From contig JAEUTP010000025.1 of the NCBI GenBank assembly GCA_016787705.1, forward strand, positions 1 through 49,820: 49,820 nt of DNA. Reading direction: 5' to 3'. The notes below the pieces were generated by a model, which ran no database searches, was not told the origin of the DNA, and was given only the letters and a program-made list of their open reading frames with translations. Source of the DNA: Bacteroidia bacterium (GTDB lineage Bacteria; Bacteroidota; Bacteroidia; B-17B0; Aurantibacillaceae). Shown one piece after another: positions 39,218 through 48,115 of the stretch; position 1 is the stretch's first letter; every line of letters starts with the position of its first letter. The translations under genes and the position numbers were made by a program.

Positions 39218-41833
39218 ATGAAAATTATTGAAACAAGAGCGCTGAGAGGGCCTAATTACTGGAGTAATTATCGTAAAAAACTAATTGTGATGAAGCTTGA
39301 TCTGGAAGAATTAGAACAATTACCAACCAATAAAATACCCGGCTTTTTTGAAAGAATGGAAAAAATGATTCCCTCTCTTTACTCTCACCGTTGCTCATTC
39401 GATCATGAAGGCGGTTTTTTTGAGCGTGTAAAAGAAGGCACCTGGATGGGTCACGTTATTGAACACATTGCTTTAGAGATACAAACGTTGGCAGGTATGG
39501 AATGTGGCTATGGCCGTACACGTGGCACAGGTACAGAAGGTGTTTACAACGTTGTTTTTTCTTACATGGAAGAAAAAGTTGGGCTGTTTGCTGCAAAAGC
39601 ATCGGTGGCAATTGCTGATGCTTTAGTAAATTCAAAAGAGTATGATATAAACGCCGATGTAAAAACCATGCGCGAAATGCGCGAGCGCGAGCGCCTGGGG
39701 CCAAGCACCGGCTCTATAGTTGATGAGGCCGTTGCGCGTGATATTCCGTTTATTCGTTTAAATGGAGAATCGTTGGTGCAACTAGGTTACGGCAAAAACC
39801 AGGTACGCTTTAGGGCAACCATGACAGACCGTACCAGCTCTATTGCTGTTGATTTGGCCAGCAATAAAGATGAAACAAAACGTATGCTAAAAGAAGCTGC
39901 CATTCCGGTAGCGGCCGGCATGACTATTATTCATGAAGAAGAAATAAAAGATGTAATAGATAAAGTTGGTTTTCCTTTAGTGTTTAAACCTTTGGATGGC
40001 AATCATGGCAAAGGCGCTTCTATTAATGTAAAAACCGAAGCAGCAGCCATTGAAGCTTATCATCACGCAAAAAAATATTCTCGTAAAATTATTGTAGAAA
40101 AATTTATTACTGGTTATGATTTTCGCGTTCTTGTAATTAATCACCGTTTTATTGCGGCGGCATTACGTGAACCTGCGCATGTGGTAGGCGATGGTAAATC
40201 TAACATTCAACAATTAATTGATAAAGAGAATAAAGATCCGCGCAGAGGTTATGGGCATGAAAATGTGTTGACTGAAATTAGTATTGATAAAGAAACACAC
40301 GATCAGTTAGCCAAATACAATTATACATTGGATACAGTTCTTAAAAAAGATGAGAAATGTTATTTGAAAGGCACGGCCAATCTTAGTACCGGTGGCACTT
40401 CGACTGATGTTACAGATATCATGCATCCAACAAACATTTTTATTTGCGAACGTATCTCGCGTGTTATTGGCTTGGATATTTGTGGAATTGATATTATGGC
40501 ACAAAATTTAAGTGAACCTTTAGAAATATCAGGGGGTGTTGTTTTAGAAGTCAATGCTGCGCCGGGTTTCAGGATGCATTTAGCGCCTGCTAATGGCTTG
40601 CCAAGAAATGTAGCCGCGCCGGTAATTGATATGCTGTATCCTCCCGGAAAAAACTGCCGCATTCCAATTATCGCTATCACTGGTACGAATGGTAAAACAA
40701 CAACAACACGCTTAATTGCACACATTGTAAAAAATAATGGTTACCGTGTTGGTTTTACAACATCTGATGGAATTTATGTACAAAATTCAATGCTGACAAA
40801 AGGTGATACTACCGGACCAATAAGCGCAGAATTTATTTTAAAAGACCCTACGGTTGAATTTGCAGTGCTGGAAACCGCACGTGGCGGTATTCTAAGATCA
40901 GGTTTAGGTTTTGGAAGATGCGATGTTGCAGTTGTAACCAATATACAAGAAGATCATATGGGTTTATCTGATATTCATACGCTAAAAGATATGGCGCATG
41001 TAAAAGGTGTAGTTGTTAGAGCCGTAAAAAAAGACGGATATGCAGTTTTAAATGCAGATAACGAACATTGCGTTGGCATTGCAAAAGATGCAGATTGCAA
41101 GATCGCCTATTTTAGCCTCGATGAAAATAATCCTGTAATTGTTGAACATTGTAAAAAAGGCGGTATTGCCGCGATCCTGGAGAACGGATACATTACCATT
41201 AAAAAAAGCGAGTGGAAATTCAGGGTATGTAAAGCAACCAATGTTCCCTTAACTTTTAATGGAAAAGTTTCGTTTATGGTGGCTAATGTTTTGGCTGCTA
41301 CTTTAGCTTCATATGTTTATGGCTTTACCATTGAAGATATAAAAACAAACCTTGAAACCTTCATCCCTTCTGCTTCTCAAACACCAGGCCGCATGAATGT
41401 TTTTAATTTTAAAGATTATAAAGTACTGATAGATTTTGCTCACAATCCCGATGGTTTTAATGGTATTAAAGAATTTTTATCTTCAGTAGATTCTCCAAAA
41501 AAAATAGGCATTATTACCGGCACAGGAGATCGCCGTGATGAAGATATTCGTAAAATGGGAAAGATCTCTGCAGAAATGTTCGATCATATTATTATCAGGC
41601 AGGATAAATTTTTACGAGGCCGCGAAGCGCAGGAAATCGTTGATCTTTTAGTAGATGGAATAAAACAATCCGATCCTAAAAAATCGTATGAATACGTTCC
41701 AAAAGAAATTGAAGCGCTGAAACACGCATTTACTTTGGCCGGACCTGGTGCATACATTGTTGCTTTAAGTGATGTTATTGATAATGCCATTGAAGTGGTA
41801 CAATCCTATTTGGATAAGGAGCGGGCTTCGTAA
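39218..41833 (+). CDS. cphA: Cyanophycin synthetase
   Basis: The 871-residue product has the full CphA1 architecture: an N-terminal domain (about 1-160), an ATP-grasp domain (about 220-475; NHGKGASINV and VLEVNAAPGFRMH), and a C-terminal Mur-ligase-like domain (about 485-870) with P-loop GTNGKTTTTR and later DFAHNPDGF. The two ATPase sites add aspartate and arginine in turn to the polymer. Length agrees with the family. Together with the two degradative genes it allows both storage and recovery of nitrogen. Confidence 0.93.
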   Translation: MKIIETRALRGPNYWSNYRKKLIVMKLDLEELEQLPTNKIPGFFERMEKMIPSLYSHRCSFDHEGGFFERVKEGTWMGHVIEHIALEIQTLAGMECGYGRTRGTGTEGVYNVVFSYMEEKVGLFAAKASVAIADALVNSKEYDINADVKTMREMRERERLGPSTGSIVDEAVARDIPFIRLNGESLVQLGYGKNQVRFRATMTDRTSSIAVDLASNKDETKRMLKEAAIPVAAGMTIIHEEEIKDVIDKVGFPLVFKPLDGNHGKGASINVKTEAAAIEAYHHAKKYSRKIIVEKFITGYDFRVLVINHRFIAAALREPAHVVGDGKSNIQQLIDKENKDPRRGYGHENVLTEISIDKETHDQLAKYNYTLDTVLKKDEKCYLKGTANLSTGGTSTDVTDIMHPTNIFICERISRVIGLDICGIDIMAQNLSEPLEISGGVVLEVNAAPGFRMHLAPANGLPRNVAAPVIDMLYPPGKNCRIPIIAITGTNGKTTTTRLIAHIVKNNGYRVGFTTSDGIYVQNSMLTKGDTTGPISAEFILKDPTVEFAVLETARGGILRSGLGFGRCDVAVVTNIQEDHMGLSDIHTLKDMAHVKGVVVRAVKKDGYAVLNADNEHCVGIAKDADCKIAYFSLDENNPVIVEHCKKGGIAAILENGYITIKKSEWKFRVCKATNVPLTFNGKVSFMVANVLAATLASYVYGFTIEDIKTNLETFIPSASQTPGRMNVFNFKDYKVLIDFAHNPDGFNGIKEFLSSVDSPKKIGIITGTGDRRDEDIRKMGKISAEMFDHIIIRQDKFLRGREAQEIVDLLVDGIKQSDPKKSYEYVPKEIEALKHAFTLAGPGAYIVALSDVIDNAIEVVQSYLDKERAS

Positions 41834-41843
41834 TTTACAACAG

Positions 41844-41887
41844 TCATCCTGAGCTTGTCGAAGGATAGTTCGACAAGCTCAGGATGA
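41844..41887. repeat. 19-bp perfect inverted repeat (REP-like)
   Basis: TCATCCTGAGCTTGTCGAA (41844-41862) and its exact complement (41869-41887) are separated by 6 bases. It begins 10 bases after the cphA stop. The TTCGACAAGCTCAGG word is, as far as I recall, a widespread palindromic element in diverse bacterial genomes. It could double as a message-end stabiliser. There is no T-run. Confidence 0.75.
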
Positions 41888-41900
41888 TATCCAAATTAAA

Positions 41901-42200
41901 ATGAAAAAACAGTATATAATATTTATTTTCTCTTTGTCATTCTTGCTTTTTAAAGCGCAGAATAAAATTCTTCCGTTTAGCAATTGTACTACTAAACACA
42001 TTATTGATTTTCGTTTCAACACTTTTCCATTAATGAATGCGTATTCCAAAAACACAAGTAATATTTCAATTAAAACTCAATTGCCAAAGCTTCCCTTCTT
42101 TTGTAATATGGAAGAAAAATGCAGAAACAAATTTAATTTCTTCTTAAAACTCCGCGCAGGCAATGACGAATCGTATGAAAGGATGATACATAATAAATAA
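41901..42200 (+). CDS. Small secreted protein, hypothetical
   Basis: The 99-residue product has a signal peptide (MKKQYIIFIFSLSFLLFKAQ) followed by a basic mature part with four cysteines (about positions 28, 67, 73 and a few residues around NKFNF). No family or motif is recognised. It starts 14 bases after the palindromic repeat, so independent expression is uncertain. Confidence 0.5.
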   Translation: MKKQYIIFIFSLSFLLFKAQNKILPFSNCTTKHIIDFRFNTFPLMNAYSKNTSNISIKTQLPKLPFFCNMEEKCRNKFNFFLKLRAGNDESYERMIHNK

Positions 42201-42272
42201 AAAACATCTGCCACCAATTTCACTAATTACTCAGATTGTTTTATTTCTAACTCTTAAAAATTAATTAATGAA

Positions 42273-42338
42273 GAAGCCTGCGGCTTCATTTCACTAATTT
42301 TAGACATCAGGATTAGTGAAATAAAAAGTCGCAGACTT
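42273..42338. repeat. Palindromic repeat cluster (BIME-like)
   Basis: GAAGCC-tgc-GGCTTC (42273-42287), ATTTCACTAAT/ATTAGTGAAAT (42288-42298 with 42312-42322) and AAGTC-gca-GACTT (42326-42338) are arranged as two inverted copies of a related unit. Further ATTAGTG words occur nearby, for example at 42342-42349 and 42386-42392. No gene lies in 42201-42492. Confidence 0.6.
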
Positions 42339-42416
42339 AAAATTAGTGTTTGCTTAGCTATTAAAATTTATTTGTGAAATTCGTGTAATTAGTGGCTCAA
42401 TTTGAGTAGGTAAAAA

Positions 42417-42445
42417 TCACCCCATTTGGGTGAGCCTTTTATTTT
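42417..42445 (+). terminator. Weak terminator-like hairpin
   Basis: TCACCC/GGGTGA (42417-42422 with 42428-42433) is followed by a pyrimidine-rich tail GCCTTTTATTTT. GGCTCA (42394-42399) can extend the pairing with TGAGCC (42431-42436). Confidence 0.4.
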
Positions 42446-42492
42446 GGTGATTTGATAAAAAAAGGTATTTTCATATCATCAAAATCTCCAAT

Positions 42493-45400
42493 ATGAATCG
42501 TTTATTCTTTGCTTTAATTTTTTTAATAGCTTTTTCTTTTTCTCAAAAGGCTCAATCTCCTTTATGGATGCGTTACCCTGCTATTTCACCGGATGGAAAA
42601 CAAATTGTGTTTAGTTATAAAGGTGATATTTATAAAATTGATGCTAGCGGCGGAACCGCCATTCCCATTACATTAAGCGAAGGCCATGATTTTATGCCGG
42701 TTTGGTCGCCAGATGGAAAATCAATCGCCTTTGCATCTGACCGTTATGGTAATTACGATGTATTTATTATGCCGGCTGAAGGTGGCGCAGCTAAACGCTT
42801 AACCTACTACTCTGCAGGCGATTTTCCGTATTGTTTTTCACCAGATGGTTCAACAGTATATTATGGTTCATCACGTGTAGATATCAATACAAGTGTTGTT
42901 TTTCCAAGTGGTGGTTTACCGGAATTGTATTCTGTAAATGTAAATGGTGGTAAAGAAAGTATGTTCATGTCGTGGCCAATGGAATATGCACAGGTTGACG
43001 CAAGCGGCGATAAATTTTTATTTCACGATAAAAAAGGTTATGAAGATGTATGGCGCAAACACCACGTTTCATCGGTAACACGCGATATTTGGATGTACGA
43101 AAAAAAATCAGATAATTTTACAAAACTAACCGATTTTGAAGGCGAAGACAGAAATCCTATTCTTCAAAAAAATGACGATGTTTATTATCTTTCAGAAAAA
43201 AGCGGCACATTCAATATCTGGAAATTCAATTTAAAAGATGCGAATAACAAAACACAAATTACCAAATACGAAAAAGATCCTGTGCGTTTTTTAAGTTCAT
43301 CTAAAGAGGGTGTTTTATGTTTTGGTTATGATGGAGAGATCTATACTATGCAACCAGGCATCGAAGCAAAAAAATTAGCCGTTACCATTGCAGGCGACGA
43401 TCGTTTTACCAAACAAATTAATTATGTAAAAAATAATGGCGCAACAGAAATGAGCGTTTCTCCTAACGGAAAAGAAATTGCTTTTGTTTTACGTGGTGAA
43501 GTTTTTGTAACCTCGGTAGAAGGTGGAACTACCAAACGTATCACCAATTCACCAGAGCAGGAACGCTCGGTGGATTTTAGTCCGGATGGCCGATCAATTG
43601 TTTATGCCGCCGAAAAAAATGGTATCTGGGGCTTGTATCAAACTAGTTTAACACGCGCTTCAGAAAATTATTTTTTTAATTCTACCGTTTTAAAAGAAGA
43701 AGTGATTTTAAAGACAAATAAAGAATCGTTTCAGCCAAAATATTCGCCTGATGGAACGGAAGTTGCTTTTTTAGAAGATAGAACGGCGGTTAAAATTGTA
43801 AATGCAAAAACAAAACTGGTTCGCGAAATTCTTCCTGCTACAAAAAATTATTCTTATTCAGATGGTGATCAATGGTTCGACTGGTCACCCGATGGAAAAT
43901 ACTTATTAGTAAATTACTTAGAAGACAACAACTGGTTATCACAAATTGGTTTAATTGACGTAACAGGAAAAGGAAAATTGATTAACCTGTCGCAAAGTGG
44001 TTACGATAATGCCAATCCAAAATGGATGTGTGGTGGAAAAATGATGATCTGGTTTTCTAACCGTCATGGTATGAAAAACCAGGCCAGTCATGGCTCACAA
44101 ATGGATGTGTACGGGCAATTTTTTGATAAAGAATTTTACGAACGCTTTAAATTAAGCAGCGATGAATATGCTTTATTGAAAGAAATAGATGACAAGAAAA
44201 AAGAAGTTGAAAAGGCAAACGAATTAAAATCTTTAAAAACTGCAACCGCTATTGCAACAGAAACAAAATCAAAAGATATTAAAATTGATATGGAAGGTTT
44301 GTGGGATCGTAAAGAACGCCTTACGATCCATTCATCAGATCTTGCAGATGCTGTAATTAGCGAGAATGGCGACCAGTTATATTATTTGTGCAAATTCGAA
44401 AAAGGATTTGATCTTTGGGTAAATAATATTAAAGACAACGAAACAAAATTGCTTTTAAAATTAGGTGCTAATGCAGTTGGAAATCTATCCATTGATAAAG
44501 ACAATAAGAATTTATTTTTATTAGCAGATGGTAAGCTTGTAAAAGTTGTTATATCCAGTAAAGAGAAAAAAGACATTGCCTATAAAGCCGAAATGGAATT
44601 AAAAACTGCTGAAGAACGTGAATACTTTTTTGAGCATGTGTGGCGCCAGGTAAATAATAAATTTTATGTAACAAATTTACAAGGCACCGATTGGAATTAT
44701 TACAAAAAGCAATATGCCAAATTTTTACCTTACATAAACAACAACCGCGATTTTGCAGAATTGTTGAGCGAATTTTTAGGAGAGCTTAACGCTTCACATA
44801 CCGGTTGCCGCGCCAACCCAAAGTTTGAGAATCCTGATGAAACGGCGGCGCTTGGTGTTTTTTACGACGAAAGCTTTAACGGCAACGGTATGAAAATTAT
44901 TGAGGTAATGGATAAGAGTCCGTTATTAGCAGCAGAAACTCAAATTAAAGCAGGTGTTGTAATTGAGAAAATTGATGGTGAAGTAATTGATCATAAAAAA
45001 GTAAATTATTGGAACTTATTAAACCGTAAAGCACACAAAACAATTTTATTAAGCCTGTTTGATAGTCAAAGCGGAAAACGTTGGGATGAAACCATTAAGC
45101 CAATTACTTTAGCTGAGCAAAATGAATTGTTGTACCAGCGCTGGATCAAAAAACGCCAGGAAGAAACAGAAAAATTATCGGGTGGCAAATTAGGCTTTAT
45201 GCACGTAAGGGCAATGGATAATGATGGCTTTAGAGCTTTTTACGAGCAAGTACAAGGCAAATACATTAATAAAGAGGCATTAATTGTTGATACACGTTTT
45301 AACGGTGGAGGCTGGTTGCATGATGACTTAGCAACATTCTTATCAGGTAAAAAATATATTGATTTTATTCCACGTGAGCGTAAAATTGGTGAAGAGCCGG

Positions 45401-45741
45401 GAAGTAAATGGAGAAGACCATCTGTAGTATTGATGAGTGAAGGTAATTATTCAGATGCGCATATGTTTCCGGTAGTATACAAAACCTTAGGCATTGGAAA
45501 GTTGGTAGGCATGCCTGTTCCGGGCACAGGTACAGCCGTTTGGTGGGAAAATTTACAGGATAAAGAATTAACTTTTGGGATACCACAGGTTGGTGTAGTT
45601 GATGGCAACGGTAAATATTATGAGAACACACAGTTAGAACCGGACATTAAACAAACTTTAGATCCTAAACAAGCCTTAAAAGGAAAAGACCAACAATTAG
45701 AGAAAGCGGTTGAAGAACTGCTTAAAACGATCAAAAAGTAA
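42493..45741 (+). CDS. Tricorn-like S41 protease
   Basis: The 1082-residue secreted protein has a signal peptide (to about residue 20). A first TolB-like beta-propeller (about 20-320; FSPDG and VWSPDGKSIAFASD) and a second one (about 320-550) follow. Then come a tricorn C1-like domain, a PDZ domain (about 800-880), and an S41 protease core. The core has FNGGGWLHDDLATFL and, at about residue 983, the catalytic Ser in EGNYSDAHMFP. It degrades peptides in the periplasm. The layout and length match tricorn-protease homologues of Bacteroidota. Confidence 0.9.
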   Translation: MNRLFFALIFLIAFSFSQKAQSPLWMRYPAISPDGKQIVFSYKGDIYKIDASGGTAIPITLSEGHDFMPVWSPDGKSIAFASDRYGNYDVFIMPAEGGAAKRLTYYSAGDFPYCFSPDGSTVYYGSSRVDINTSVVFPSGGLPELYSVNVNGGKESMFMSWPMEYAQVDASGDKFLFHDKKGYEDVWRKHHVSSVTRDIWMYEKKSDNFTKLTDFEGEDRNPILQKNDDVYYLSEKSGTFNIWKFNLKDANNKTQITKYEKDPVRFLSSSKEGVLCFGYDGEIYTMQPGIEAKKLAVTIAGDDRFTKQINYVKNNGATEMSVSPNGKEIAFVLRGEVFVTSVEGGTTKRITNSPEQERSVDFSPDGRSIVYAAEKNGIWGLYQTSLTRASENYFFNSTVLKEEVILKTNKESFQPKYSPDGTEVAFLEDRTAVKIVNAKTKLVREILPATKNYSYSDGDQWFDWSPDGKYLLVNYLEDNNWLSQIGLIDVTGKGKLINLSQSGYDNANPKWMCGGKMMIWFSNRHGMKNQASHGSQMDVYGQFFDKEFYERFKLSSDEYALLKEIDDKKKEVEKANELKSLKTATAIATETKSKDIKIDMEGLWDRKERLTIHSSDLADAVISENGDQLYYLCKFEKGFDLWVNNIKDNETKLLLKLGANAVGNLSIDKDNKNLFLLADGKLVKVVISSKEKKDIAYKAEMELKTAEEREYFFEHVWRQVNNKFYVTNLQGTDWNYYKKQYAKFLPYINNNRDFAELLSEFLGELNASHTGCRANPKFENPDETAALGVFYDESFNGNGMKIIEVMDKSPLLAAETQIKAGVVIEKIDGEVIDHKKVNYWNLLNRKAHKTILLSLFDSQSGKRWDETIKPITLAEQNELLYQRWIKKRQEETEKLSGGKLGFMHVRAMDNDGFRAFYEQVQGKYINKEALIVDTRFNGGGWLHDDLATFLSGKKYIDFIPRERKIGEEPGSKWRRPSVVLMSEGNYSDAHMFPVVYKTLGIGKLVGMPVPGTGTAVWWENLQDKELTFGIPQVGVVDGNGKYYENTQLEPDIKQTLDPKQALKGKDQQLEKAVEELLKTIKK

Positions 45742-45793
45742 AATAATTTACATTATTTTTAAATTTAGTAAGTCTATGATATCATTGACTTAC

Positions 45794-45828
45794 AAGCCTT
45801 CATTTAGTTTTAATTGGAGGCCTTTTTG
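45794..45828 (+). terminator. Terminator after the tricorn-like gene
   Basis: AAGCCTTCA (45794-45802) pairs with TGGAGGCCTT (45815-45824) with a one-base bulge, followed by TTTTTG. Confidence 0.6.
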
Positions 45829-45881
45829 TTGTATTAACTCAAATAAGCAAAACAAAAAAGGCTTATTCTCAATAATTTACG

Positions 45882-46031
45882 TATATTTGTGCACTTCTTT
45901 AGAAGATTGTATCTCAATCACGTTTGTAACGCCTTATTGCAATTCGATTCAACTTTACACTTTTCTTAGATTAAAACAAATCGCGTAATTAAAAATTTAT
46001 GCGCGATAATTTATGAACGAAAAAACAATTA
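45882..46031 (+). promoter_or_regulatory. Promoter box and long 5' leader of rhlE
   Basis: TATATTTG (45882-45889) is a full match to the -7 consensus, but I see no clear -33 element. The ATG is at 46032, so the message would carry a leader of about 135 bases, including a CTTCTTTAGAAG hairpin near its start. Long leaders are typical of cold-induced helicase messages. This is the content of the 290-base gap after 45741. Confidence 0.45.
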
Positions 46032-47162
46032 ATGACATTTTCAAACTTAAGACTTATTAAGCCACTAGTCACGGCATTAGACAAAAAGGGTTACACACAA
46101 CCTACTCCAATACAAGAACAGTCTATCCCACACATTTTAGCAGGAAAAGATATTTTTGGTTGCGCGCAAACAGGTACTGGTAAAACAGCGGCATTTGCAT
46201 TACCTATTTTACAATTATTATCAGAAAGAAAAACAAACCAAAACCCGCGAACTATTAAAGCGCTTATTTTAGCGCCAACCCGCGAATTAGCTTCGCAAAT
46301 AAGCGAGAATTTTTTAGCGTATAGCAATGGCCTGGGTATTTCGCATTGTACCATATTTGGTGGCGTATCGCAGGTACCACAGATTAATAATTTAAAAAGA
46401 GGCGTTGATGTATTGGTAGCAACCCCGGGTAGGTTATTAGACCTGATGAATCAAGGATTTATAAAACTAAATAGTATAGAATTTTTTGTTTTAGATGAAG
46501 CTGACCGTATGCTGGATATGGGTTTTATTAATGATATTAAAAAGATCATCCCAAAACTTCCGGCAAAACGCCAAACGTTATTTTTCTCTGCCACAGCAAC
46601 GCCTGAAATTATGAAGCTGGCCAATACGCTGCTTAAAGACCCCGTAAGCGTTACTGTTACACCGGTTTCTTCTACAGCCACTTTGGTGAAGCAAACCGTA
46701 TATTATGTAAAAAAGGAAAATAAGCGTGGTTTACTAAAATATGTGCTAAATAATGATAAGATCGACCATGCCCTGGTTTTTACCCGTACCAAGCGTGGGG
46801 CCGATAAGGTAGCCAAAGATTTGAATGCAATGGGTGTTGCCGCAGAGGCCATTCATGGAAATAAATCGCAAGGTGCAAGAGAAAGAGCATTAAAAGGCTT
46901 TAAGAACAGAACTATTCGTATATTAGTAGCCACAGATATTGCATCGAGGGGAATTGATGTAGATAAATTATCTCACGTAATTAACTACGAAATTCCAGAG
47001 CAAGCAGAAACTTATGTTCACCGTATTGGAAGAACAGGGCGCGCCGGCGAATCGGGAGTAGCAATGTCGTTTTGTACTCAAGAAGAAATGAGCTATTTAA
47101 AAGACATAAATAAATTAATAAAAAAAAACATTGAGGTTGTATCTACTCATCCATTTAATTAA
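46032..47162 (+). CDS. rhlE: DEAD-box RNA helicase, RhlE-like
   Basis: The 376-residue product shows all core motifs in order: PTPIQEQSIP (Q motif), AQTGTGKT, PTRELA, TPGR, VLDEADRM, FSATAT, and HRIGRTGR near the C-terminus. It lacks the long C-terminal extension of DeaD/CsdA, as RhlE-type proteins do. It unwinds RNA, and the neighbouring cold-shock protein gene 38 bases downstream suggests a cold-response pair. Confidence 0.92.
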   Translation: MTFSNLRLIKPLVTALDKKGYTQPTPIQEQSIPHILAGKDIFGCAQTGTGKTAAFALPILQLLSERKTNQNPRTIKALILAPTRELASQISENFLAYSNGLGISHCTIFGGVSQVPQINNLKRGVDVLVATPGRLLDLMNQGFIKLNSIEFFVLDEADRMLDMGFINDIKKIIPKLPAKRQTLFFSATATPEIMKLANTLLKDPVSVTVTPVSSTATLVKQTVYYVKKENKRGLLKYVLNNDKIDHALVFTRTKRGADKVAKDLNAMGVAAEAIHGNKSQGARERALKGFKNRTIRILVATDIASRGIDVDKLSHVINYEIPEQAETYVHRIGRTGRAGESGVAMSFCTQEEMSYLKDINKLIKKNIEVVSTHPFN

Positions 47163-47200
47163 TCAGATACAGTAATAATAAACAAATAAAAAAAACAAAA

Positions 47201-47389
47201 ATGAAAACAGGAGTAGTAAAATTCTTTAACGAAGCAAAAGGCTTTGGATTTATTAAAGAAGACGGTGGACAAGAAATCTTTGTACACGCATCAGGATTAA
47301 AAGAAGATATTCGTGAAAATGACAATGTAGTATTTGAGGTTCAAGAAGGAAAAAAAGGCTTAAACGCCGTTAACGTTAAGTTAGCTTAA
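47201..47389 (+). CDS. Cold-shock protein (CspA family)
   Basis: The 62-residue product has RNP1 (KGFGFI) and RNP2 (IFVHAS) on an OB fold. It binds single-stranded RNA and DNA and prevents secondary structure, and it is slightly shorter than the usual 66-70 residues. It is close behind rhlE and ends in a strong terminator, consistent with co-expression. Confidence 0.95.
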   Translation: MKTGVVKFFNEAKGFGFIKEDGGQEIFVHASGLKEDIRENDNVVFEVQEGKKGLNAVNVKLA

Positions 47390-47411
47390 TCTTTTTAAAT
47401 TTCCCGATTTT

Positions 47412-47442
47412 AAAAGCTCTTCATTTCTGAAGAGCTTTTTTT
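47412..47442 (+). terminator. Rho-independent terminator
   Basis: A perfect 12-bp stem AAAAGCTCTTCA/TGAAGAGCTTTT (47412-47423 with 47428-47439) with a 4-base loop and T-run closes the rhlE-csp unit. Confidence 0.9.
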
Positions 47443-47619
47443 GTTATATAATTTAAAATACTTTGCAGACTTAGTTATTCTTAGAACTAATTCTTTTTAG
47501 ATTTTAAAAGTTCGTGATTTTTGTTTTAACTACTGAGTGAAGCGCGTATTTGATTGAGCGAACTTTTTGCTTTTCTGTAAAAAAAAATCTAGTTTCAATG
47601 TCAACCAATTACGTTTACT

Positions 47620-48114
47620 ATGAAAAAAACAATCACTTTATTTTCATTGTTCTTTATCTCGGTTACTTTACACAGTCAGGTAACCTCATTGCAATTTGAA
47701 AACATTAAACAATTAATAAAAGAGGCAGATCCAAAAGCAAATATTGATGAAAAATTAATTTTGATTTCTTTTTGGTCTCCAAACAATAACGAAAGTCGAC
47801 AATTAAATAAAGAGGTAAACCGGGTAGCTAACATATATAAAAATGCAAAATTAAGAGGCGGGAAAAACGGGATGTATTTTTTTAACTACTGTTTATCTGA
47901 TGATATGATGAATTATAAAATGGCTGTAAAGCGGGATAGTCTTAATCTTAACGCAAGCCTGCTTCAAAATAACGAAAATAAAATTATTATAAATTCAATA
48001 GATCCAAATCATTCATTACAAACTATTTTATTTACAAGTACAGGAGAGGTACTTGAAACAAATACAAAAAAAGAAGATGTATTTGCATTGATATTAAAAC
48101 AAATAACCAGGTAA
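47620..48114 (+). CDS. Secreted thioredoxin-fold protein lacking both active cysteines
   Basis: The 164-residue product has a signal peptide (about 1-20). A thioredoxin-like start follows: KLILISFWSPNNNESRQLNKEV corresponds to the 'sFWs-x-x-C-x-x-C-x-x-e' region of TlpA/ResA proteins, with both cysteines replaced by other residues. The later region TILFTSTGEVLETN fits the cis-Pro side of the fold. It is unlikely to be a redox enzyme; a binding or scaffold role is possible. It is followed one base later by the large secreted protein, so probably one operon. Confidence 0.65.
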   Translation: MKKTITLFSLFFISVTLHSQVTSLQFENIKQLIKEADPKANIDEKLILISFWSPNNNESRQLNKEVNRVANIYKNAKLRGGKNGMYFFNYCLSDDMMNYKMAVKRDSLNLNASLLQNNENKIIINSIDPNHSLQTILFTSTGEVLETNTKKEDVFALILKQITR

Positions 48115-48115
48115 T

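Noticed and set aside
45710..45988. Plus-strand frame of 92 codons
   Set aside because: It overlaps the tricorn-like gene's end, the terminator and the rhlE promoter.
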